From positions 1 through 41,113 of the forward strand of contig JAFLUX010000016.1 in NCBI GenBank assembly GCA_022508605.1: a stretch of 41,113 nucleotides of DNA, read 5' to 3'. The DNA comes from Bacteroidales bacterium (GTDB taxonomy: Bacteria; Bacteroidota; Bacteroidia; Bacteroidales; UBA932). The position numbers and the translations under genes were made by a program. Below, in pieces: positions 1-7,070 of the stretch (its first letter is position 1; each line of letters opens with the position of its first letter). The notes under the pieces are model-generated. The model saw only the letters and a program-made list of their open reading frames with translations. It did not search any database and was not told the DNA's origin.

Positions 1-54
1 GTAGCACTACAGATTCTGGCTCTGTCAGTGAGGGTTCGAATCCTTCTATCTCAA
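1..54 (+). tRNA. tRNA-Gln (anticodon CTG), 5' part outside the window
   Basis: The 3' two thirds of a tRNA is present. The anticodon stem is ACAGA (9-13) paired with TCTGT (21-25) around the loop TTCTGGC, giving anticodon CTG (16-18). The T arm is GAGGG-TTCGAAT-CCTTC. The acceptor 3' strand TATCTCA ends at 53 with discriminator A at 54, and CCA is not encoded. The acceptor 5' strand and most of the D arm lie before the window, so the tRNA is cut by the window edge rather than broken. Confidence 0.85.
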
Positions 55-65
55 CACAAACAGCG

Positions 66-96
66 GCCGGTCCCAAGTGAACCGGCTTTTTTATTT
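66..96 (+). terminator. Rho-independent terminator after tRNA-Gln
   Basis: GCCGGT (66-71) pairs with ACCGGC (81-86) around a 9-nt loop and is followed at once by a run of six T and a further T-rich stretch. It would end the tRNA transcript. It sits only a few bases before the cyclophilin start at 102, so readthrough into that gene is possible. Confidence 0.75.
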
Positions 97-101
97 TTAT
101 T

Positions 102-776
102 ATGAAAAAAATATTGAGTTTTATCTGCACCGCCTCGTTGCTGTTCACTGCCTGCGGCAACCGCGGCTCCGCTTCAGGAGAGGGAGAGACGGAAGAGAAA
201 GCCGACTCCCTGGCACAAGCACAAGTTGAAATGAAAACAATGGAAAAAATCGCGGCAATGCCCGAAGAGCCGGTGTTCGACATCGTCACCAACCTCGGTA
301 CCATCAGGGTCAGGCTCTACTCTGACACCCCGAAACACAGGGAGAATTTCGCCAAGCTGGCTTTCGACGGCTATTTCGACGGCCTGCTCTTCCACCGTGT
401 CATCAACAATTTCATGATTCAGGGAGGAGACCCTCTGACGAAGTTCCCCGAGAAGCAGCCGGAATACGGCACCGGCGGCCCCGGCTATCAGATCGAGGCC
501 GAGATACGCCCTGAGCATCACCACAAGAAAGGCGCCCTGGCAGCTGCCCGCAAGGGCGACATGGCCAATCCGCTCAAGGAATCCAGCGGCTCCCAGTTCT
601 ATATAGTGCAGAGCGAAGACGGATGCCGCCACCTCGACGGACAATACACCATCTTCGGCGAGACCATCGACGGCTTCAAGGTGATAGACGAGATTGCCGC
701 CCTGCAGACGGACGGCCGCGGGCTTCCGTTGACTCCTGTGCGCATCGTCAGCGTGAAATTTGTGGAGGAATTATAA
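102..776 (+). CDS. Cyclophilin-type peptidyl-prolyl cis-trans isomerase, lipoprotein
   Basis: This 224-residue protein catalyses cis-trans isomerisation of X-Pro bonds and so helps folding of exported proteins. The N-terminus MKKILSFICTASLLFTAC is a lipoprotein signal with the lipidated Cys at 18, so it should act on the periplasmic face of a membrane. The cyclophilin domain starts near residue 57 and carries the family core FHRVI..FMIQGGD, then GALAAAR and SGSQFYI. Between the signal and the domain lies an acidic, low-complexity linker (residues 20-55). The start follows the tRNA-Gln terminator, and the next gene begins 30 nt after the stop, so cotranscription with the surface-protein cluster is possible but not shown. 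Confidence 0.93.
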   Translation: MKKILSFICTASLLFTACGNRGSASGEGETEEKADSLAQAQVEMKTMEKIAAMPEEPVFDIVTNLGTIRVRLYSDTPKHRENFAKLAFDGYFDGLLFHRVINNFMIQGGDPLTKFPEKQPEYGTGGPGYQIEAEIRPEHHHKKGALAAARKGDMANPLKESSGSQFYIVQSEDGCRHLDGQYTIFGETIDGFKVIDEIAALQTDGRGLPLTPVRIVSVKFVEEL

Positions 777-806
777 GACAACTTGCATAAAAAAGTCGTA
801 ACAGCT

Positions 807-953
807 ATGAAATCAAGAGTACATTGCCCGTCTGTCGGCCTGGCTTACGAGGCTCCTGCCGCCAAAGTTTTTGTCTTTCTTGCAGAAAACGGCCTTTGCG
901 CCGGCTCCAATGAAAGACTCGTAGACAGTGAGGACGATATAGATTGGGATTAA
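807..953 (+). CDS. Small 48-residue YEAP-type peptide, unknown function
   Basis: An ATG at 807 opens a 48-codon frame ending in TAA at 951. The product begins MKSRVHCPSVGLAYEAPAAK, continues with a hydrophobic VFVFLAE stretch and LCAGSNE, and ends in the acidic tail DSEDDIDWD. The pattern (Y-E-x-P, then hydrophobic V/F-x-L, then E-x-x-L-C-x-x-S, then an Asp/Trp-rich end) resembles short Bacteroidota proteins that I recall as common, functionally uncharacterised ORFs; this is from memory and not a database hit. There is no signal peptide. It lies 10 nt before the GLUG surface lipoprotein and probably shares its transcript. The link to the C10 protease operon is inference from position. Confidence 0.6.
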   Translation: MKSRVHCPSVGLAYEAPAAKVFVFLAENGLCAGSNERLVDSEDDIDWD

Positions 954-963
954 TCGCAGAATC

Positions 964-3300
964 ATGATGAAAAAGTATCTGTATCTGCCCATAGTATTGC
1001 TTCTCTCTGTTTCTGCCTGTCAAAAACTGGAGGAAATGGAGATGGGTGCCGATTCAAAGGCAAACATCTTGACGGCATCTATAGATCCGGAAACCCGCAC
1101 CATGCTCCAAAAGGACGACTACGGTTATGACAATATCTGGTCGGAAGGAGATGAAATCGACGTGTTCATCGACGGCGGGGCAAAATCCAAGTACACGATT
1201 AAAGACGGGGTCGGAACACCGAGTGCCACCTTCTCTGGTGAGGGAAGCGGTTCGAGCTATGTGGCCTTGTATCCGGCTGGTGTAGCGACCGGCATCGACG
1301 GCAGCCGTCTCTCCCTTGACCTTCCTGCGGAACAGGACTATGCGAGTGCCTCTTTCGGGCCGAACAGTTTCCCGATGGTAGCCGTCAGCAATACTTCAGA
1401 TTTGACATTCAGGAATCTGGGTTCGGTGCTGCGCGTCTCGATTGCCGGCTCTGCGACCATCCAGTCCATTACTTTCACGGCCAATGATTCTGAGGTTTTC
1501 GTCTCCGGTCCGGCGACTGCCGACTTCAGCCAACCCGAGACCCCTCTGCTGACAATGGCTGAAAACGGGGGCAGGAATGAACTGACCTTGCATTGCCGGG
1601 GCGGTGTCGCGCTGACCGGAGATCAGGCGGTCGATTTCTATATGGTCTTGCCGCCCCAACTCTATAAGGGTGGCTTTACTCTGACCATAGCTTCCACATG
1701 CGGCACCATGGTCAAGCGCACGTCGAAAGATGTTGAGATGAGGCGCTCGGAAGTGCGGACGGCCTCATTGACTTTCGAGGTCACCGAGGGGGTCGTCCCC
1801 AGCGAAACCCTTGCCGGGGAAGGCACGGATTCCAACCCGTTCCTGATACAGAACATCAGCGACATGCTGCTGTTCCGTAATGCAGTCAACAACGCAGGCA
1901 TGATTGCCTCCTCCGACAGCGGCCAGCAAGCCGCTGCGCAGACGGCCGTCTATCAACTACAGTATGACATAGACCTGTCCGCTGCCGGGCTTTGGACTCC
2001 GATAGGCACCGATGCCAATTCGTTCAATGGCACATTCAACGGCGGAGGGCATGCGATTACGGGACTGAAGGTCGAGTCTGCATCCAACAATGCAGGTTTG
2101 TTCGGCTACTGCTACGAACCCACCATAAAATATCTTGCCGTAAGCGGAGAGGTGAACGGTGCTGCCAATGTCGGCATCATCGCAGGCTCAGTGAACGGCG
2201 GGACCCTCATTCACTGTGAAAGCCACGGGGCAGTCAGCGGCACAGGAAATTATGTCGGGGGAATCGCCGGATATTTTGCCCTAAGTCTGATCAATGGAAT
2301 TTATATCAAGCAGTATGGTACAATCTCAGACTGTTCCAACTATGCGGAAGTCAGCGGCAGGTATTCCGTGGGGGGCGTTGTCGGCTATCTGTATTATTCC
2401 GACATGAACGCCTGCATGAACTATGCTGCCGTCGAGTCGTCTTCAAATTGTACAGGCGGAGTTGTCGGTGGATTATACCGGTCAAAAGTCTACAATTGTG
2501 CCAACAGCGGTAAAGTCACAGGCTGGATGCAATTGGGAGGAATTGCCGGATTGATATCATCGGACGGAACTGTCGAAAATTGTTACAATACCGGCGAAAT
2601 CGCCATCTTGAATTACACGAATGCAGGTATAATAGGCGGAATTGCAGGCGAGAATAGAGGCACCTTGACCAATTGCGTAGGTGTCGGCGTTTTCTCCGGC
2701 AACACTGCGGGCCGCTCCGCATTCGGCGGAATCGTCGGAGAAAATTCCGGGTCCGTCAGCAACTGTTACGGGATTTCTACTTCAGGCGCGGCTGACGCTG
2801 TCGGTGAGGACTCCGGCTCGTCGGAATGCGTCTATTCGCTTTCCGAAGCGCAGATGGGCAGCACGGAATCCATCGGCATGGCGCTTTATACGGATTCTGA
2901 CGGCATTTATTACACGAATCTGACGGATGCCCTGAATGCCTGGGCGGCAGACCACGGCACCGGCTCGATTGTCTATTATGGCTGGGAATACGCCGGCAGC
3001 TTCTACCCGGTGTTTACCCTCAGGCCTGCCGTGAAGCCCGGAAGCGGCTCATCCGAACAGCTTACGCATGCCTTCGGCATAAGTCATATCAACAAAACTT
3101 TCGCGTTGCCGGTCATCACCGGAAGCTATATGAACGCCACTGTTGACTGGGGAGAGGGCGGCGGTCCTGAAGTCTACGGTATGACGCAGAAGCACGACTA
3201 TACGACGGCCGGAGAGCATGAGGTGGTCGTGGCCGCGGACAATGCAATGTCGTTCAAACTGAATAGTCTTGTCGGAGTAAAAACCTTGAGTCTTAACTAA
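964..3300 (+). CDS. Fimbrillin-like/GLUG-repeat surface lipoprotein
   Basis: This is a 778-residue predicted surface lipoprotein (lipobox Cys at 19 from the first Met; MM at 964 and 967 are alternative starts). Residues from about 35 to 270 resemble the N-terminal part of Bacteroidota fimbrillin-like (Mfa-like) proteins, with the T-R-T segment, WSEGDEIDVF and YVALYPAG. From about 290 to 620 it contains repeats of the GLUG type (GGIAGY, GGVVGYLYY, ENCYNTGEI, GGIVGENSG), which form a beta-helix-like stack in adhesins. The C-terminus has VDWGEGG and HDYTTAGEHEVVV, like PKD/BspA-type modules, and stops shortly after. A role in adhesion or matrix binding is inference. The C10 protease gene starts 2 nt after its stop, so the two are certainly linked in one transcript. 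Confidence 0.8.
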   Translation: MMKKYLYLPIVLLLSVSACQKLEEMEMGADSKANILTASIDPETRTMLQKDDYGYDNIWSEGDEIDVFIDGGAKSKYTIKDGVGTPSATFSGEGSGSSYVALYPAGVATGIDGSRLSLDLPAEQDYASASFGPNSFPMVAVSNTSDLTFRNLGSVLRVSIAGSATIQSITFTANDSEVFVSGPATADFSQPETPLLTMAENGGRNELTLHCRGGVALTGDQAVDFYMVLPPQLYKGGFTLTIASTCGTMVKRTSKDVEMRRSEVRTASLTFEVTEGVVPSETLAGEGTDSNPFLIQNISDMLLFRNAVNNAGMIASSDSGQQAAAQTAVYQLQYDIDLSAAGLWTPIGTDANSFNGTFNGGGHAITGLKVESASNNAGLFGYCYEPTIKYLAVSGEVNGAANVGIIAGSVNGGTLIHCESHGAVSGTGNYVGGIAGYFALSLINGIYIKQYGTISDCSNYAEVSGRYSVGGVVGYLYYSDMNACMNYAAVESSSNCTGGVVGGLYRSKVYNCANSGKVTGWMQLGGIAGLISSDGTVENCYNTGEIAILNYTNAGIIGGIAGENRGTLTNCVGVGVFSGNTAGRSAFGGIVGENSGSVSNCYGISTSGAADAVGEDSGSSECVYSLSEAQMGSTESIGMALYTDSDGIYYTNLTDALNAWAADHGTGSIVYYGWEYAGSFYPVFTLRPAVKPGSGSSEQLTHAFGISHINKTFALPVITGSYMNATVDWGEGGGPEVYGMTQKHDYTTAGEHEVVVAADNAMSFKLNSLVGVKTLSLN

Positions 3301-3302
3301 AT

Positions 3303-5126
3303 ATGAAAAAGATACTGTCGATATTGGCATCGTTCCTGCCATTAATCGCTATGGCCGATAATGTTTCGTCCGACCAGGCCCGCAAGGTGGCTGAAGTTTT
3401 CTTGTCGTCCAAGACAATGCGCACTTCTGTGCCGACGCTGACCTTGAAATGGACTGGCGGCATTCAGACCAGGGCTGGAGAGGCCCCTGCTTTCTATGTA
3501 TTCGACAACCCCTCCGGCGGATTTGTGATTGTAGCGGGTGATGATAGTGTGGAACCTATCCTGGCATACTCTGCAGAAGGGTCTTTCAAAGCGGACGGCA
3601 TGCCCTCCAATGTGCAGTACTGGTTTGATTTCCTGCAAGGGGGCATCGCCTATCTGCGCAGCCGCAACTTCGTTTCTTCTGCCGAGGTCAAGGCTCAATG
3701 GAAAGCCTACGACAATGGCATGGCTGTTCGCATATCCGATGTGGCGGGCAGCGGGGTGGACCTGCAGACTGCGGATTGGAATCAACAGGCGCCGTTCAAT
3801 CTGAAGGCCTCCGAATGGTGCAACTTCGGAAGCGGGGTCACTGTCTATACCGGTTGCGTGGCTACTGCCACGGCCATTATTATGAGACATCACCGATATC
3901 CTTCCAGCGGAACAGGCACAATCGGAGGTTACACCTATCAGTCTGAGAAAAATGTCAGCAGATACATAAACAGTTATGACCTTGGCCATGTTTACGACTG
4001 GAGTCTCATGCCGACGGACAACGGCGGCAATAATACTTCCGTATGGACAAGCGCCCAGCAGAATGCAGTCTCCCAGCTGCTGCTGGACTGCGGTGTAATG
4101 TCGCAAATGCATTACGGGATTTACACTCCCACAAATATGTCTGAAAGCGGTTCCGGTGCCGTGACGTCCCGTGCCCCCGTCGCTTTGGTAGAACACATGG
4201 GCTACGATAAAGGGTATGAAGCCTTGGATCGAGTTTATTATTCCCGGGATGAATGGGTCGGCCGGATTATCGCCAGCATAGATGCCGGCTGTCCTGTCCT
4301 TTTCAGCGGCAGCGGCAGCGGCGGCGGTCATGCGTTTATCCTCGACGGCTACGATTCGGACGGGAAGATTCTCATCAACTGGGGCTGGGGCGGCTATCAG
4401 AATGGGTATTATACCGTACCTGATTTCGGGGACTATACGGCTGGACAGACAGCTTATGTCAACATAAGGCCCGATCAGGGCGGCAGCGGAGTCTTGCCGT
4501 TTATCTATCAGGAAGGTCTGCGCTACTCTTCAGGACCGGTCTTGAATTCGGAAACGGCCGAAATGACGGTCTTTACGTCGCGGGTCGGCAATGCCGGTGC
4601 AAGCACGTTTTACGGCAGATTATGTCTGGCCCATGCGGACAAAGATGACAATATAAAGCAGATTTTCCGGGAAATAAATGCTCCGGGAGTCGAGTTGCCC
4701 GCTGGAATGTTATATTCTAATATTACAGGCAGCTACTCTGTCAAACTTGTGGATATTGCCAAAGGCGATAAGATAAAATGGTTCTATCAGCATAAAGGCA
4801 GCGATGTTTTCCTGCCTGCGAGGTATAACCTTGAAGACGCCGGAGCCGTTGGAGAATTGCCGATGCCGGATACGGAGGCTACGTTTGACATCGAGGAGGG
4901 CAGCTCTGTCGAATATTTTCCGCTGGAAAAGAAACTGGTCATAAGTTCGCATTCCGGTCTGACATATGCTCTCAGGAACAGCAGCGGGGCCTCGGTCATG
5001 GACGCTGCCGAACTGATACACGGAGTGCTGACAATCGACCTCACTGTTCTTCAGGCCGATACGTACACGCTTACGCTCATGGTGGCGGACAAGTCCAAAG
5101 AGCTCAATTTTGTTGTCGGCAAATAA
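3303..5126 (+). CDS. Secreted C10 family cysteine peptidase (streptopain-like)
   Basis: This 607-residue protein has a signal peptide ending near AMA-DN (residues 16-20), then an N-terminal segment like the Spi-type inhibitory propeptide (VSSDQARKVAEVFL). The peptidase domain has the nucleophile in TGCVATATAIIM (Cys185) and the general base in GGGHAFILDGYD (His343), followed by LINWGWGGYQNGYY, all family C10 landmarks. The region after residue 395 is beta-rich, and the last 70 residues loosely resemble a type IX secretion C-terminal sorting domain. In known members the zymogen is activated by cleavage of the propeptide. It is paired with the upstream GLUG lipoprotein (gap 2 nt) and followed by a strong terminator at 5216. 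Confidence 0.9.
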   Translation: MKKILSILASFLPLIAMADNVSSDQARKVAEVFLSSKTMRTSVPTLTLKWTGGIQTRAGEAPAFYVFDNPSGGFVIVAGDDSVEPILAYSAEGSFKADGMPSNVQYWFDFLQGGIAYLRSRNFVSSAEVKAQWKAYDNGMAVRISDVAGSGVDLQTADWNQQAPFNLKASEWCNFGSGVTVYTGCVATATAIIMRHHRYPSSGTGTIGGYTYQSEKNVSRYINSYDLGHVYDWSLMPTDNGGNNTSVWTSAQQNAVSQLLLDCGVMSQMHYGIYTPTNMSESGSGAVTSRAPVALVEHMGYDKGYEALDRVYYSRDEWVGRIIASIDAGCPVLFSGSGSGGGHAFILDGYDSDGKILINWGWGGYQNGYYTVPDFGDYTAGQTAYVNIRPDQGGSGVLPFIYQEGLRYSSGPVLNSETAEMTVFTSRVGNAGASTFYGRLCLAHADKDDNIKQIFREINAPGVELPAGMLYSNITGSYSVKLVDIAKGDKIKWFYQHKGSDVFLPARYNLEDAGAVGELPMPDTEATFDIEEGSSVEYFPLEKKLVISSHSGLTYALRNSSGASVMDAAELIHGVLTIDLTVLQADTYTLTLMVADKSKELNFVVGK

Positions 5127-5215
5127 ATTTATGAAAGATATCTGTTTGGCACGCACCTTGCAAAAGGTAATGTCGAATAGTTTTTTCATAGGTTAAATTT
5201 AGGTTAGAATTGCAA

Positions 5216-5251
5216 ACCGCCCGCGTCGTGAGATGCGGGCGGTGTCTTTTT
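5216..5251. terminator. Terminator shared by convergent operons
   Basis: CCGCCCGC (5217-5224) pairs with GCGGGCGG (5235-5242), extended by A5216-T5243, with a 10-nt loop and TGTCTTTTT after it on the + strand. It ends the C10 protease transcript. The minus-strand side has only a short TTTGCAATT run, so it may also slow the incoming uptake operon, which stops at 5262. Confidence 0.85.
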
Positions 5252-5261
5252 GCAGTTCAGT

Positions 5262-5669
5262 TTACTTGAGCCTTATCAGTATGGCTCCATAGGCGGCTCT
5301 GGAGCCGAGGGCGACGGCCGGGGCGCTGTCCATTACCGATATCCGCGCGACGTCGCTGAGCGCGATTCCGGAGAGGCTGTCCCATGGCACGTCGTCCACC
5401 ACTATCATGGCATTGCGGTAGCGGTTGAAGTTGGGCACGCTCGCTTCGAGGAAGTCGACTATGTTGTTCCTGTATCTTGCCACATCCTCTTCAGTGGGCG
5501 CGTAGCCTTTGGCGGACGTTATGTTCCGGATTTGCGTAGTGGTGCCGTATGCCTGCTCCACTGTCTGGTCCGCCCGGCTCTGCTGCCCCTGTGCGGAGCA
5601 TCCGGCAAGCAATGCGGCCACGACCGTCATGCAGCCGCCGATGATGACTGTGCTGAAAAATTTCTTCAT
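5262..5669 (-). CDS. Small lipoprotein resembling an isolated TonB-receptor plug domain
   Basis: The start is placed at the ATG at 5669, which gives a lipoprotein signal with Cys at 24 (AALLAGC); a TTG at 5684 overlapping the upstream stop is less likely. The 135-residue product aligns by eye with the plug of SusC proteins. QAYGTTTQIRNITSA (39-53) matches the IGYGTVKKKDLTGAIS segment of the SusC in the same operon. VVDDVPWDSL (90-99), DVARISVMDSAPAVALGSRA (106-125) and GAILIRLK (128-135) match VVDGVP, the IENITVLKDAASASIYGARA region and GVILITTK. There is no carboxypeptidase-D-like domain and no beta-barrel. It is the last gene of the operon, 11 nt after the MBL gene. Its function is unknown; a periplasmic or surface partner that competes with or gates the SusC plug is speculation. 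Confidence 0.7.
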   Translation of the reverse strand: MKKFFSTVIIGGCMTVVAALLAGCSAQGQQSRADQTVEQAYGTTTQIRNITSAKGYAPTEEDVARYRNNIVDFLEASVPNFNRYRNAMIVVDDVPWDSLSGIALSDVARISVMDSAPAVALGSRAAYGAILIRLK

Positions 5670-5680
5670 GGCGAGTATTG

Positions 5681-7066
5681 TCAATATGCAGTGAAAGGAC
5701 CGAGGACCCGTGTCACTATGTACTGCTCGTTGTTGTCGTTCAGGGCATATATGTAGTACTTGCGCCCTTCCGGGAGAACCCGGACTACGATATGTCCGCC
5801 TACCTGTGAGAACTGGGCCGGGTCGATGCCCGCCGCAGTGAGAGTGCTCACGTTGCTTTCCGCAAGGTTGGTGGAGAAAATACGTACATTGGGGTTGGCG
5901 TCGTACACCCTTTTCAGGGTGGCGGGATTGGGCTGCACGTCCCTCCAGGGCGTGGCAATGTAGAAATCGGGCCTGAGCACGCCGAGAAGTTCATCGCTGT
6001 TGGTATTGGACGTACTGTGATGGCAGGCCTTCATCCCCTCCACCTTTTTCACAACCTTCGATATGGGCTTCTCGATGTCTTTCCAGCTGTAGGTGGAGCG
6101 TCCGGAATACTGGATGTCGCCTCCGCTGAAGAAATCGAAATTGCCGTATTGGAGCAGGAATACGCAGGAAAGGATGTTTTCATTGATGGCCCAGGCCACA
6201 TGGTTGGCCGTGCATTCTTCGGCCGACGGCATGTAGGTGGTGTTGACGGCACTGCCGCTTCCGGTCCATATATCGCCTCCGGCCGCTATGGCGCGCACCT
6301 TGAACGAGGGATATGCGGCGGAGTCGTGCTTGAGCACGATTTGCTCCGTGCTTCCTATCTGCATGGCCTCGCGGACCGTGCCGTGCCTGCGTGCCGAATA
6401 GTCGATGAAGTTGGTGTACAGTTTATACCTGTTCTGCCCGCCTGTCTCGAAATAGTCGGCTGAGGGACGGGATGCCCAGTCGCCTCGGTCTATCACCTTG
6501 CCGATAGGAATCGAAAGTCCGACTTCGGCTATGCCGTTGAGCAGGAAGCCGCCGTCGTTCAAGTCGATTTTGCTGACTTTGTTGCCGTCCTTGTCGAACG
6601 GTGTCCATCCGAAATCGGCATAATTGGAGCGCCATGTGCCTATGTGGTCTCCATGGTAGTGCGAGGTCAGGAAATAGTCCAGCCTGCCTTCCGCGACGGC
6701 GGGGGAGAAATGTTTGATGTAGTTCACGATGACGCTGCCGCTGCTGATGTCTGCGGAAGGCTTTGACGGTACGCCCTGGGAGTCTCCGTAGTCGTATCTT
6801 TCATCCTGGGGGGCACCTGCCGCATCGCAGAGCATGGTGGTGCCGTCGGGGAAGATGTAATAGAATGCCTCTCCCCGTCCGCCGTTGATTGAATGGATGT
6901 CGAGGTAGCCTTCCTGCCAGGCGGGCAGGACTTCGCCGACCTTGACGTCTATGGCCGCATCGACTTTCTCGTCGTCCTCATCAGAGCCGGCCGGAGGAAC
7001 GGCAGGCCCGTTGCCGCACCCCAGAACGAGTGCGGCGAGGGCCGAAAATTTCAAAACTTTTTTCAT
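5681..7066 (-). CDS. Metallo-beta-lactamase-fold hydrolase, lipoprotein
   Basis: This is a 461-residue lipoprotein (lipobox VLGC, Cys17) with a proline/acidic linker and then an MBL fold. The metal-binding signature HYHGDH lies at 136-141 within LTSHYHGDHIGTW, and further His/Asp residues (GGDIQYSG, ACHHSTSN) fit the later ligand positions. The overall type resembles the ComEC/Rec2-like exported MBL hydrolases more than true beta-lactamases. The likely activity is hydrolysis of an ester, phosphodiester or lactone, but the substrate cannot be read from the sequence. It starts 4 nt after the SusD stop, so it belongs to the same uptake operon, where it may process the imported ligand at the cell surface or in the periplasm. 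Confidence 0.85.
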   Translation of the reverse strand: MKKVLKFSALAALVLGCGNGPAVPPAGSDEDDEKVDAAIDVKVGEVLPAWQEGYLDIHSINGGRGEAFYYIFPDGTTMLCDAAGAPQDERYDYGDSQGVPSKPSADISSGSVIVNYIKHFSPAVAEGRLDYFLTSHYHGDHIGTWRSNYADFGWTPFDKDGNKVSKIDLNDGGFLLNGIAEVGLSIPIGKVIDRGDWASRPSADYFETGGQNRYKLYTNFIDYSARRHGTVREAMQIGSTEQIVLKHDSAAYPSFKVRAIAAGGDIWTGSGSAVNTTYMPSAEECTANHVAWAINENILSCVFLLQYGNFDFFSGGDIQYSGRSTYSWKDIEKPISKVVKKVEGMKACHHSTSNTNSDELLGVLRPDFYIATPWRDVQPNPATLKRVYDANPNVRIFSTNLAESNVSTLTAAGIDPAQFSQVGGHIVVRVLPEGRKYYIYALNDNNEQYIVTRVLGPFTAY

Positions 7067-7070
7067 GGTT

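Noticed and set aside
3342..4331. 329-codon minus-strand frame opposite the C10 protease
   Set aside because: The protease frame carries the catalytic motifs; the opposite frame has none and no plausible start context.
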